A stretch of 64,000 nucleotides of DNA from Bryobacterales bacterium (GTDB lineage: Bacteria; Acidobacteriota; Terriglobia; Bryobacterales; Bryobacteraceae): NCBI GenBank assembly GCA_003167255.1, contig PMTR01000111.1, positions 42,968 through 106,967 on the forward strand, read 5' to 3'. The position numbers and the translations under genes are program-made. This document shows positions 23,310 through 32,941 of this stretch, piece by piece (position 1 is the first letter of the stretch; every line of letters starts with the position of its first letter). The notes beneath the pieces are model-generated. The model was given only the letters and a program-made list of their open reading frames with translations. It did not search any database and was not told the DNA's origin.

Positions 23310-25836
23310 CAACTACGAGTCCGCCATCGACCATTCCACCGTCACACGTATTGGCGCGACATCGATCGGCCCGCTCACCAGCAGCGATCCCCTGATGCGT
23401 GAAGTTCTCAATCTAATCCCCTCCGACCCGTCCGGCCAGTATCGCGGATCGCAAACCAACGGCGGGACGGCTAACATCGGGCTGGCCCGTCTGGACTATC
23501 TTCTCTCGGCGCGCCACGCCTTGGGCCTGACTCTCGCCAACCGGGGCGGTTCCGCCGACGATCCCTCCGATTCGCCCGTCTTCGGAGCCCATCCTGCCTT
23601 GACCTCGCACGTATCGTCGCGGTTAGTGGCGGCCTACTGGCGCTGGTCTAAGACGCCTCGGCTCACCAATGAGGTCCATGCTGGCGCCAGTTACCTGGGA
23701 ATCGATTACCGGAATTCGCTACGCGCGCAGTTCGGCTTCATTGCCACCCTGGAAGATCCGAACGTCTCCGTAAGCCAGCCGATGGCCGGCATGGATCCTC
23801 AGGGAAGCGCCGAGCGGCGCGCTAGCTTCGAGGACATCGTCACCAGGGTGACTGACAAATACTCCTGGCAGGCGGGGTTTCGGGCCCAACAGTATCAACT
23901 GGGCTCTTATGGCTTCAACAATGGGCCGCTGGACTCACTTTCCGTCCCACGATATATCGTGAGTAACGTTGCTCAAGGCGTCATCACGGAGGCGGATCAA
24001 CGCTTCAACATCCTTTCGCCCACCTCGGGATACTCCGCCGGCTCCACGGCCCGGGGCAAGCTTTCCGCGACGATGGCCTCCGCGTACTTCCAGGTGACGC
24101 GCAGGTTGTGGCGCTCGCTCACCATCACCGCCGGTCTGCGCTACGATTTCTTTATCCCGGCCACCCAGGAGACCGGGGCAGCCATCATTCCGATCTTATC
24201 CGGCCAGACCTTGACCGGCAGGGCCGGCGATTCCGTGTACAACAAGCAGATGAAGTTCGCCTATGCTTCCGATGGACATGCCTTCTACCGGCCGGACCTC
24301 AACAACCTATCCGGTTATGCGGGCGTCGCCTGGAAACCGTCCTCGAAGCTGCCTATCGTTCTGCGCGGGGGCACGAGCGCCAGCCAGATTTATGACGAGT
24401 TGCTGCCGGCTTTGAGCATCTTTGCCCTGCGGAACCCGTTCCAGAGCTTCAACGTCTCCGCGGACCTGAGCGGCGCCCCAGTCCCCCTCTCCAGAGCGCC
24501 GCTGATCCCCACCCCCGTTATGCCCGCACTCACCCTGCCATCGCTCCTCTCCTTTGCGAATAGCTATGGTCAGGAGCCTGGCACGGTGTACGGGGTCGAT
24601 CCGGACTACCAAATGCCCAACGTCCGATATTGGAACGTCGGAGTGGAATCTGAGTGGAAGGGATTCCACTTCGATGTGCGGTACATAGGAAACCGCATGG
24701 AAGAAGGGCTTCGGTCCGCGGATCGGAACCAGGTCATGTTGTTTCCAAGCTTTCTTAGCTCCTTCCACCAGGTGCAATCCGCTCTGAACAGTGGTGGGCC
24801 TACCAGCGGATTCCCATTGATGCCGGGAGGCGGGCTTTGTGCCAACTTCAACCTCCAGAATTGCCAACCCGATTTGTATGCGATTTCCCTGATCCGCACG
24901 GGACAAGTGGGCGAGTTGGGTCGATGGTTTGAAGGCCAGGGATACAATCCCAACGGCGACTATGCCTTCCTGGGGAATCCGCTTACTCCGCAGGGCATCG
25001 ACGTGCTGTCGCACCTTGGCACATCGCGATACGACGGCCTTGAGTTGACGGTGACGCGGCGTGCCGCGGCCGGCCTGAGTCTCACGGCCAGCTATGTTCT
25101 TTCCAAGGTCTACAGCACCTTGGACGATTACCAGCCCGGTGCTGTCGATCCGTACCTCGACATAAATAATCCATCGCACGATTGGGCGCCGTCGCCGTTT
25201 AACGTGACCCGCGTGGTCAAGGCCGCCGCAACGTACGACCTTCCGTTTTCCGGGCGGCGGACGCCGTCCAGGGGCGCGTGGGGAACGATTCTGCGCGGAT
25301 GGAGCCTCAGCGGTATCGCCATCGCCCAATCCGGTGCACCGTTCTCGTTGCTCTCCGGCGGGTACGTGGTCGAGCCTGACGGCCGGCAGCAAATGATCAC
25401 GGGCCTCGGCACCTTCAATTCGCAAGCGAATTCCGCCCAGAATACGGTGGTGACCTCTCTCACCGCCGGCCAGATCGCGCCCTTCTTCGGTATCCGCAAA
25501 ACTCCGGATGGCGGTGTAAGCTATGTGAGCGCTCCGGCCAGCGCCTTCCAGGAGCCCGGCCCAAACTCCATTGGCAGTGTGCAGCGGCGCATGTTCACCG
25601 GCCCGGGCGCATTCAACTTGAACCTCGGCCTGCGCAAGTCGATTCTACTGGTGGAGCGCATCAGGGCGGAATTCCGCGCCGACGCGATCAACGTCTTCAA
25701 CAATGCCAACTGGCTGGTTGGCGATCAGACCTACCTGGGCCCGGACAATCAAAAAGGGACCGCCGTGTTCCAAGGCAACATCTCCCAGTGGAACCCTCCG
25801 CGCACCATCCAGTTCATGCTGCGCCTGCTGTTTTGA
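23310..25836 (+). pseudogene. TonB-dependent receptor 2, 3' part (split by IS)
   Basis: Encodes the remaining 840 or so residues of receptor 2, from NYESAIDHSTVTRIG to the end of the barrel, RTIQFMLRLLF, with a terminal Phe. It is collinear with receptor 1 (for example SDPSG...NGGT, NNGPLDSL and RRMFTGPGAFNLNLG occur in both). It has lost promoter, signal peptide and plug because of the insertion at 21571-23301. The first in-frame ATG is at 23395, but a protein from there could not be exported. There are no other frameshifts or stops, again pointing to recent inactivation. Confidence 0.85.
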
Positions 25837-25897
25837 GGCTGCGCCTTATTTCTCCCGGGTGTGCGGCATGGACGTGGAACGGCGTGCACCCCAATCA

Positions 25898-25919
25898 GAG
25901 CCGCGACCGTCAGGGAGCG
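25898..25919 (-). repeat. Dispersed repeat TNACGGTCGCGGCTC, copy 4 (inverted)
   Basis: GAGCCGCGACCGTCA.. is the reverse complement of the unit seen at 11994, 12266 and 15371. It lies in the 159-bp gap between TonB receptor 2 and the kinase gene. Confidence 0.65.
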
Positions 25920-25995
25920 TTTGGCAAAGGCGGCGCCTTGGGACAGATTGGTCTGTCCCCATGGGTGCATGGGTGGAGGTGCGGCGCCGCAGGCT

Positions 25996-28456
25996 TCAGA
26001 ACGTCAATCGAAATACCGTTCCGCCGCCTTCCGATCCTCCATGGGCGGCGACGCCATAGATCTTCCCACTGGGTTCGAGAATGAGACGCGGTATCAAGCT
26101 GGGTTCCGCGCCATCGGCGGGTCCTTTGAAGGTGTGGAGCACCGTCTCGGTCCATGGGCCGCCGGTCGCCGCGGGCGGCTTCAATTCGAATATCGTGCCA
26201 GCCCCCCACTGCCCGCCCGATCGGGTGGCACCATAGAGCGCACCATCGGGGCCGGGCGCCAGAGCCCCGACCACATCCGAACCGTCGCCGTTCAGGCCGG
26301 TGAACGGGTGCAGCACGGTCTCGCTCCAGGGCCCACCCGGCGTTGCCGGCGGCTTCAGCTCGAAAACCGAGCCGCGCCCCCGCTCGCCCATGGTTGTGGT
26401 GCCATAGAGCGCTCCATTTTTCCCGAACATAAGGCCGCCGCTGGAACAAGCCCCATCCCCGTGTTCGCCGGTGAAGTGGTGCAGCACGGTTTCCGTCCAC
26501 CCCGTGCCGGGCGTTGCGGGCGGCTCCAACTTGAAAACCACGCCGGCGCCCGGAGTGGCGCAGTTGGTTGTGCCATAGAGTGCTCCGGCCTTGTCCAGCG
26601 TCAAATCCGCTTGCGGATTGGCGCCGTCATTCGGTCCGGTGAACGTGTAAAGCACCGTTTCGGCCCAGGGCCCACCGGGAATCGCGGGCGGTGTCAACCG
26701 GAAGACGATTCCATCTCCCTGGCCTGGAGTCCCGCCGCTCTGGGTAGTGCCATACAGTTCTCCGTTCTTGCCGAAAATCAAAGTTCCGTCAGGGTCGCAG
26801 CCGTCTCCGCCCTGGCGCGTGAAGTGATGGAGCACCTTCTCGGCCCAAGCGCGCCCCGGCGATTCGGGCGGGGTCAACTCGAATACCGTGCCATTTCCCG
26901 ACGCTCCGCCGAAAGCGGTGGTGCCATAAAGTCTGCCGTCTTTACCCACAGTCAGGCCGCCGGGGCTCGCCCCGTCGGCGCCGCCGGTAAAGGGATACAG
27001 AACCCTGAGGACCCACTGCCCGTCGGGAGTGAGCGGCGGATCCAACTCGAAAACGGTGCCGGCCCACGCATCGCCCCCGTTCGCGGTGGTTCCGTACAAG
27101 GCTCCGTGCGGGCCGGCGGTCAAACCGAGAGGGCCGGCGGGCCGGCTATCCCTGGCGGGGAAACTCCGGAGGACTTCGTATTTCGTGTCGTTTCTGAATT
27201 GGATGTGCCGGCGGACGGCCGAACCGCTGTCTCCTTTTGCCGTGCACAGGACTAGCAAGGCCGCGGCAAATGCACCTATGCGCGCGGCTTTGGCAAGCCG
27301 GGGCGAGAGCAGACCTGCGTCCGGGCGAGCAAGCCGTTTCAGATTTCGATGAAGCTCCGCTGCGGATTGCCAGCGCTCGTCCGGCTGCCTCTTGAGACAG
27401 CGAAGGATGGCATCGGCGAGACCGGCGGGAACGGCGGCTTGCAGGCTGCTTCGATCCGGGCCCTTGCCCGCCAGGATGGCACGCATGACTTCCTCGGAAG
27501 TCCGGCCCTCAAACGCCTTGCGGCCCGTGGCAATTTCGAAGAGCACCGCGCCCAACGTAAAAATGTCCGTGCGGGCATCGACTTCGCGCCGCTCGATCTG
27601 CTCGGGCGCCATGTATTGCGGCGTGCCCAGAATCAAACCGGTGACGGTGAGCGAGGAATCGGCGTCCGGCAGCGGGACGGCGCCGAGCGCTTCCGCCTCT
27701 TCCGCCCAGCGCGCCAGTCCGAAATCGAGCAGCTTGACGCCAAAGGCGGTGAGCATGATGTTGGCGGGCTTCACGTCGCGGTGGATGACGCCGCGATCAT
27801 GGGCGTAGGCCAGAGCGCCGGAGACTTCGGTGGCCATGCGCAGCAGCTCCGGATAGGGCACGGGCCCCTGCTTCAGCCGCTTGGCCAGCGTCTGGCCTTC
27901 GAGGTACTCCATGACCAGGTAATCGACGCCCGCGTGGTGGCCGATATCGTACAGCGTGCAGATGTTGGGATGGGTTGAGGCAGGAGATGGCCTGGGCTTC
28001 GGCTTCGAAGCGGCGGCGGATTCCGGCCTGGTCCGTCAATCGGCCGGCGAGGACCTTCAGTGCGACGACCCGGCCTAGGCGCGTGTCGCGGGCGCTGTAA
28101 ATTTCGCCCATGCCACCCGCGCCGGCCGGCTCGACGACCTCATAAGGCCCCAGGCGGGCACCCGGATCCAGGCGGAACTTGCCACCGGAATCGCCGGCCT
28201 TGCGGGCCAGTGCGGCTTCGAACTCTTGGCGAAGCCGGCTGATGGCGATGCCGTCGGGGCCGAGCGCGATTTCGAGCGCCGGTTGCTCCAGGAAGCTCTC
28301 ATGCCGCTCCGTAAGCGCCAGCATTTCTTCCACTTCGCGGCGCAGGTCCTGGTCTCCGCCGGAACTCTCCGCAAGGAACGCGGCGCGGCGGGCGGGCTCG
28401 CGTTCCAGCGCGGCGTGATAGAGGCGCTCGACGCGCTGCCACCGTTCAGCGTCCAT
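25996..28456 (-). CDS. Ser/Thr protein kinase with GloVer-type repeats, frameshifted
   Basis: The N-terminal part (28456 to about 27975) has the acidobacterial kinase leader MDAERWQRVERLYHAALERE, then the Gly loop GAGGMGEIYSARD and VVALKVLAG. The frame breaks near 27973. One extra G in the GGG at 27972-27974 turns the expected NHPNICTLYDIG into other residues, and the rest continues from MEYLEGQTLAKRL in the next frame. That part has HRDVKPANIM, LLDFGLARW and APEQIE, a helix (IGAFAAALLVLC) and about seven extracytoplasmic repeats built on LYGTT..GG...GTVFEL. Removing one base restores a kinase of about 815 residues. Either the gene is a recent pseudogene or the base is a sequencing error. It overlaps the sigma factor gene by 11 bp. 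Confidence 0.8.
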
Positions 28457-29069
28457 GGGCGTTCTCAGCGGTCAACGAAAGCTCCGGCGCAGTGGCCGGC
28501 GCGCTGCCCGCCAGGTAGCGAAGCATCCAGGCTTTGGCCGCTTTCCAATCGCGCATCACGGTTTCCGGCGAAACTTTCAGGAAGACCGCGGTTTCCTCAA
28601 CCGTGAGGCCGCCGAAGAACTTCAGCTCGACGACCTGGCTCTTGCGGCGGTCGAACTTCTCGAGGTCGTTGAGCGCGTCGTCGATGGCGGCAAGGTCCCG
28701 AAACCGGCCGGTGGGGAGCTGAAGCGCTTCGTCCAAAACTGCCACGGGGGCGCCGCCGCCGCGCTTAAGGTATGAGCGCGAGCGGGAATAGTCCACCAGG
28801 ACGCGCCGCATCAACTGCGCGCACACGGCCAGGAAATGAGCGCGGTCGCGCCAGCGGACGCGCGGAGTATCGACGAGCCGCTCGTAAGCTTCATGGACGA
28901 GGGCAGTGGTCTGCAGGGTGTGGCCGGAACGCTCGCCGTTCATGTAGCGGCGGGCCATGCGGCGCAGGTCCTCATAAACCAGCGGCAGGAGCTTTTGCAA
29001 CGAAGCTTCGTCGCCCTGGCTCCAGGCCAGCAGCATGTCCGTGATGTCGGGTTGTTCCGAGGATGACAT
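28446..29069 (-). CDS. ECF-type RNA polymerase sigma factor
   Basis: 207 residues from ATG 29069, which has GGAGGGCGGG directly upstream; the frame extends 63 bp further but without a ribosome site. Region 2 is seen in LVYEDLRRMARRYMNGER and region 4 in QVVELKFFGGLTVEETAVFL followed by KVSPETVMRDWKAAKAWML. The wording is that of the Sig-70_X6/ECF-like group common in Acidobacteria and Planctomycetes. It overlaps the downstream Ser/Thr kinase gene, a recurrent sigma-kinase pairing in which phosphorylation may control the sigma factor (inference). No anti-sigma gene is adjacent. Confidence 0.9.
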   Translation of the reverse strand: MSSSEQPDITDMLLAWSQGDEASLQKLLPLVYEDLRRMARRYMNGERSGHTLQTTALVHEAYERLVDTPRVRWRDRAHFLAVCAQLMRRVLVDYSRSRSYLKRGGGAPVAVLDEALQLPTGRFRDLAAIDDALNDLEKFDRRKSQVVELKFFGGLTVEETAVFLKVSPETVMRDWKAAKAWMLRYLAGSAPATAPELSLTAENAHGR

Positions 29070-29391
29070 CCCGCCCTCCGAGGACGCGTCGTGTGATGTA
29101 TCTATCCTATGGCCTCGAGTCCTCGCTTTCAATAAGAATTCGGCAGTCGATGCCAGAATTTCGTACCAGTTCCCGCCTAATAGGACAGGTGAAGGTGCGA
29201 CGGCTTGCGCGGGCCGGCGGCATCGGCGTGCGGTGCGCGAGGAGAGGATATTTGTGTGAACTCATTTAGATGAACTGCGCTGATCAGCCGGTTTTGAGCT
29301 CTGTTGGGCGGTACGCTCCGGCAGACAAAGACCGCCTTCATGTGCAGAAAATTGCGGAGTTCTCTATTGCTAAGGAACGCAAGGAGAATAG
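29070..29391. other. Divergent promoter region
   Basis: The 322 bp lie between the ECF sigma factor (minus) and the small ORF plus papain-like protease (plus). They are less GC-rich than the surrounding genes. Several short open frames cross it on both strands but none looks like protein. No repeat of the families listed elsewhere was seen. Confidence 0.5.
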
Positions 29392-29562
29392 ATGAATACG
29401 ATTGGTGTAATTCGAGAAGGCGGCGCACTCGCCGCGCCTCCAAACCGGCGGCCGACCCCAAGCAACAAAGGGATCAAGATCCACGGCCACTGGACCATCG
29501 AGGTTGCCTTTCGGCGCATCGGCAGCCCGGTTCCACGGTCGTCGCCGCGGATTCTCTCTTAG
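29392..29562 (+). CDS. 56-residue ORF, probable remnant of a larger family
   Basis: Starts at ATG 29392 behind a strong AAGGAG site and ends 26 bp before the papain-like protease gene. The product contains PTPSNKGIKIHGHWTIEV, a phrase I associate with the N-terminus of larger acidobacterial proteins in which it continues with a PDG-containing strand. Here it continues instead with an Arg/Pro/Ser-rich tail and a stop. It may be a truncated relative, or a genuine short peptide made with the protease. The family link is from memory and weak. Confidence 0.4.
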   Translation: MNTIGVIREGGALAAPPNRRPTPSNKGIKIHGHWTIEVAFRRIGSPVPRSSPRILS

Positions 29563-29587
29563 ACAAGACCTACGGAGGAAATTCCCA

Positions 29588-31519
29588 ATGAAGACAGTAG
29601 GAGATTTACGTCGTGAACTGAGTTCTGTCAAGCTCACCTGGCAGATTAACCCAAGTCTAAAAGACACCGACCCTATTCCGACCTTCCGGCCAGGGGGCAT
29701 ACCAGTCGCTCCCAAGCCTGAGCAAATCCTGACCGAGGACCAAGCCCTCGCCATCGTGTCCCGACCGACCGTTAACCCATTCTTGGCTCAGCGGCGCATC
29801 GAACTGGGCTACCTCGCGCCGGCGGGTGCTCCGAAGCCCGCGCCCCCCATGGTGCCTGGGCGTCCTCCTTCGGGCGCGCCCCTTCCCAGCGTAGTCGATT
29901 GGCGAAACCGGTTTGGCTGGAAATGGATCACCTCAATTCAAAGTCAAACCTGCGCCGACTGCTGGGCCTTCGCGACAGCGGCCCTTATCGAATCCATGGT
30001 TCGGATAGAGCATTGCGCCTGGGCAAAACTATCCGAGTCCGAGATTCGCGAAGGATGCAATGCAAAATGCAGCGACGGTGGAACCCCTGACAATGCGATA
30101 CCCTATGCGGCTGCGAACGGCGTCTCCGATCGTGGCTGCGTCCCGTATACGGCAAACAATCCTCCCGTGGTTCTCTGTGCCGACCACAGCGGGAGGACCG
30201 TAAAGATCGATTCGGCAAACTACACTCACCTCGCATCGGGAGCCGGGAATGGTTATCGGCTGCAAAAGCTTTGGCTGGATCTGGTCGGCCCTATTATGAC
30301 CTATCTGATTTGCGACGATGCCTTTAACGTATACGGTTCGAGCGTTTTGACCGATCCTCCTAATGTCGATTGGAGCTCAGGCGCTGGCCATTTCGTCCTC
30401 ATAGTCGGCTACGACGACACTCAGAATCCGCCAGCGTGGATTATCAAGAATTCCCAGGGAACCACATGGGGCGAACAGGGCTTCGGCTACATCGGGTACG
30501 GGGCGGTCCAGTCCGACACGTATGGACAGGGCGGCCTTTACGGCACTAATCCCGATCCCTGGACGAAGCGCCGGCTGCATAGCGGGGGCATGGTCGAAAG
30601 CGGCGACGGCGCGGACCACGACAATTTTGAGCTCGTCTCCCTGACGGGCAAGGTTGCGGGTGAAGCGACCGGTCAGATACGTCACTATTGGCGCGATGGC
30701 GCGAGCTTGGCATGGGCCCTCGCTGAGACGTTTGGCGCTGGCGCTGCTAGCTTCCCTACGCTGTGCCAGACCACCTTTAACCGAAACTTCGAAACCGTCC
30801 ATGTCACGACGGGCGGACGCCTCCATCACTGGTACTTCGATCAGGCTTCACAGAAATGGTTCGACGACGGTGACTTCGGTCCGAACGACGCGACCACTCG
30901 GGCCGCCTTCATTCAAAGCAACTACGGGAGCCCTGGCAATTTCGAGGTTGTCGTCCGCAACTCTGCCGGTGTTCTCGAACACTGGTGGAGGAACAATGGC
31001 GTGACTCCGTATACATGGTACAAGGGAGCAACTTTCGGAGCAGATATCGCATTCAGCGGGCCTGCTTTCGTGCAGTCTCATTACGGCAAGCAGGGTAACT
31101 TCGAGGTTGTTGCGATACTCGCCAGTGGACAGATGCAACACTTCTGGCGTGACAACGACGCCGGCAACGTCTGGAAGACCGGCGAATCCTTTGGTGGAAA
31201 CATCTCGTCGCCGGCGTGTATGATTGAAGGACAATACGGCGCGGCCGATGAGAACTCGGTAGGCAGTTTCGAGTTATGTGTTGCTTGCGCTGGCCAGGCG
31301 CAACATTGGTATCGCGACAATCAGAATGCTGGGAATTGGACCATGACAGCAGCGTTCGGGAGCGATCAGAGCCCAGTGCAGGAGGTCATCGCGTTGCTTG
31401 AAGGAAGTTACGGGTTTGATCTGGAGGTCATCGCACTCCTACAAAGCGGCCAATTGCAGCATTTTTATCGTGACAGCGCTTTGGTGTGGCACCAAGGGAG
31501 CGTTATTGGACCAGCCTGA
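29588..31519 (+). CDS. Papain-family (C1) cysteine protease with C-terminal lectin-like repeats
   Basis: 643 residues from ATG 29588 (GGAGGAAATTCCCA upstream). Residues 1-100 are a Pro-rich propeptide-like region without an evident signal peptide. The C1 core follows: SQTCADCWAFA with catalytic Cys125, GHFVLIVGYDD with the catalytic His, and IIKNSQGTTWGEQGFGYI with the catalytic Asn. From about residue 340 to the end there are about six repeats of roughly 45 residues built on NFEVV....G.L.HWWRDN, alternating with W-K-GA-FG turns. These resemble DUF346/PLL-type sugar-binding beta-propeller blades (tentative). A protease aimed at glycans or glycoproteins by a lectin propeller is the simplest reading. 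The export route is unclear. Confidence 0.8.
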   Translation: MKTVGDLRRELSSVKLTWQINPSLKDTDPIPTFRPGGIPVAPKPEQILTEDQALAIVSRPTVNPFLAQRRIELGYLAPAGAPKPAPPMVPGRPPSGAPLPSVVDWRNRFGWKWITSIQSQTCADCWAFATAALIESMVRIEHCAWAKLSESEIREGCNAKCSDGGTPDNAIPYAAANGVSDRGCVPYTANNPPVVLCADHSGRTVKIDSANYTHLASGAGNGYRLQKLWLDLVGPIMTYLICDDAFNVYGSSVLTDPPNVDWSSGAGHFVLIVGYDDTQNPPAWIIKNSQGTTWGEQGFGYIGYGAVQSDTYGQGGLYGTNPDPWTKRRLHSGGMVESGDGADHDNFELVSLTGKVAGEATGQIRHYWRDGASLAWALAETFGAGAASFPTLCQTTFNRNFETVHVTTGGRLHHWYFDQASQKWFDDGDFGPNDATTRAAFIQSNYGSPGNFEVVVRNSAGVLEHWWRNNGVTPYTWYKGATFGADIAFSGPAFVQSHYGKQGNFEVVAILASGQMQHFWRDNDAGNVWKTGESFGGNISSPACMIEGQYGAADENSVGSFELCVACAGQAQHWYRDNQNAGNWTMTAAFGSDQSPVQEVIALLEGSYGFDLEVIALLQSGQLQHFYRDSALVWHQGSVIGPA

Positions 31520-31641
31520 CCCGCCAGAGCTAGAGCTTCGGTTCGACTCAGGAGAACCGGTGACACAGGAAAACCTGTGACTGTCCCCTCAGCCTGCAGT
31601 TCAGGCTGACGGAGTTCTCCTCGACGCTCTCGTACGCGCGA

Positions 31642-31944
31642 TCAGTTTTGCAGCGGGAGACCGCCGTAGCAACCACTGCAGCATTCATATATGCTACCGT
31701 TGAAACCAAAGGGGTCGTCGCAGGGTCCCACCCACACGCAGCAACATTGCGACTGATTATCTGCCAATATCGAGCAGCAGCCGCTGCATCCAATGAGACA
31801 ATAGGACCCAGTAACCGTGAGACTGTCGCAGTTGGTCCCACCGCTGCAGTCCTGCGCCCGCAGCACGTTGATACCCCAACCGAGCTGCAGCAGGCCGAGA
31901 ACTACTAGTGCAATTTGCACCCTTGACTTCTTTAGCACTTTCAT
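31642..31944 (-). CDS. Small secreted protein with 13 cysteines
   Basis: 100 residues from ATG 31944, with AAGGGGG 8 bases upstream; a TTG two codons earlier is less likely. Residues 1-30 form a signal peptide (VQIALVVLGLLQLGWGINVLRAQ). The mature part of about 70 residues contains 13 Cys, many as CC or CCC (CSGCCSILADNQSQCCC, ECCSGC), plus Gly and Ser, with no resemblance to ferredoxin or metallothionein spacing that I recognise. It lies 39 bp downstream of the 257-residue exported protein in the same direction, so the two are probably one operon. It is convergent with the cysteine protease gene. Function unknown; a disulphide-rich or metal-binding exported peptide is the safe description. 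Confidence 0.7.
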   Translation of the reverse strand: MKVLKKSRVQIALVVLGLLQLGWGINVLRAQDCSGGTNCDSLTVTGSYCLIGCSGCCSILADNQSQCCCVWVGPCDDPFGFNGSIYECCSGCYGGLPLQN

Positions 31945-31983
31945 TTGCAAACCCCCTTAATGAACTAGCCAGCCTCTGAGCCA

Positions 31984-32757
31984 TTACTTAGTTTGCTGAT
32001 ACGTAGAGGCCGACGGCTCGCGTACTACGGACGGAAACCCCGGGCGAGACAATTCAAGCATTTCGCCTAGCTTAGCAGCGGCAGCTGACTTGCCGCGCTG
32101 CTGCAGACGCAGCATTCTTGCTTCGTATGATGCGATGGAAACGGGTAAGGTTACATCCTGGAAGTACAGGGCGCGATCTGGCTCACCAGGCACTACCTGT
32201 ATCGTCTCTTCCTGAACCACCCCCGCCTTCGTGGTAAACACCGCGCGGAGCGGCTCACCGTTCAGCTCGGGGGCCTCCCAAAATTCTGAGGTTGTGCCGG
32301 AGCCATTACTGCCACTATGCATCACAAGCACCCGATAACCCGCGACCCTTTCCTCACGGAGAAATTCTGGTCTCCTCCGGGCAAGTGCCTCAGCATAAGC
32401 CGCGGGGTGCTCTGGGGCAAACGATACGTAGGTGACCTTCTGGTTGTCGGCGGAACTCTGAAAGGTGCCCTTCCCAGGCACCGAAAACAAAATGCTGGTC
32501 CACACCGTCCCATCGGGCTTGAAGTTGGTAACTATCTGTCGAAATGCCCCGGTACGCGATTGGTACCGGAAGCGCATTGAAGTCAGCGTCGGCTTCCCCG
32601 CGCTCGGATAGTTCATCATTTTGCTCACCTTGGCGTAGCCGACAGGAACGCTAATACTGGCGCTGGCCCGATGCCTACCGACTAGCATTGCGGCCGATCC
32701 CCCTAGGAACACGGCAAGACAAACAACACCTCGGTAACGCTGAATAATACCTCGCAT
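31984..32757 (-). CDS. Exported protein of unknown function
   Basis: 257 residues from ATG 32757, with GGGAGG 9 bases upstream. It begins with a membrane segment or signal anchor (GVVCLAVFLGGSAAMLVG), followed by a beta-rich extracytoplasmic domain with SMRFRYQSRTGAFRQIV and GYRVLVMHSGSNG, and a polar C-terminal helix. No domain was recognised. It is the first gene of a minus-strand pair with the Cys-rich secreted protein 39 bp downstream, and a joint role at the cell surface is likely only from this context. The 184 bp to the divergent gene at 32942 contain a candidate promoter for that gene. Confidence 0.65.
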   Translation of the reverse strand: MRGIIQRYRGVVCLAVFLGGSAAMLVGRHRASASISVPVGYAKVSKMMNYPSAGKPTLTSMRFRYQSRTGAFRQIVTNFKPDGTVWTSILFSVPGKGTFQSSADNQKVTYVSFAPEHPAAYAEALARRRPEFLREERVAGYRVLVMHSGSNGSGTTSEFWEAPELNGEPLRAVFTTKAGVVQEETIQVVPGEPDRALYFQDVTLPVSIASYEARMLRLQQRGKSAAAAKLGEMLELSRPGFPSVVREPSASTYQQTK

Positions 32758-32892
32758 CTATCAGCCTCCCCATTTAGGAAACGACAGGTTCGACCTGCGG
32801 ATATTATGGGAAGGTCGGGAGGGGGATGTCAATAGAAAAGTTTGAATTCGATTTCAATTTGTCCTTACGCTGTCTGGAAGCGCGAAAACTGC

Positions 32893-32921
32893 TTGACAGC
32901 CGCTGAAGGACCGGATAGCCT
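32893..32921 (+). promoter_or_regulatory. Candidate sigma-70 promoter
   Basis: A perfect TTGACA (32893-32898) is followed after 17 bp by TAGCCT (32916-32921). The start codon of the next gene lies only about 14 bp after the predicted transcription start, so the mRNA would have a very short leader. The -10 match is poor. Confidence 0.35.
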
Positions 32922-32941
32922 TCCTATAGCGGGGTGCATGA

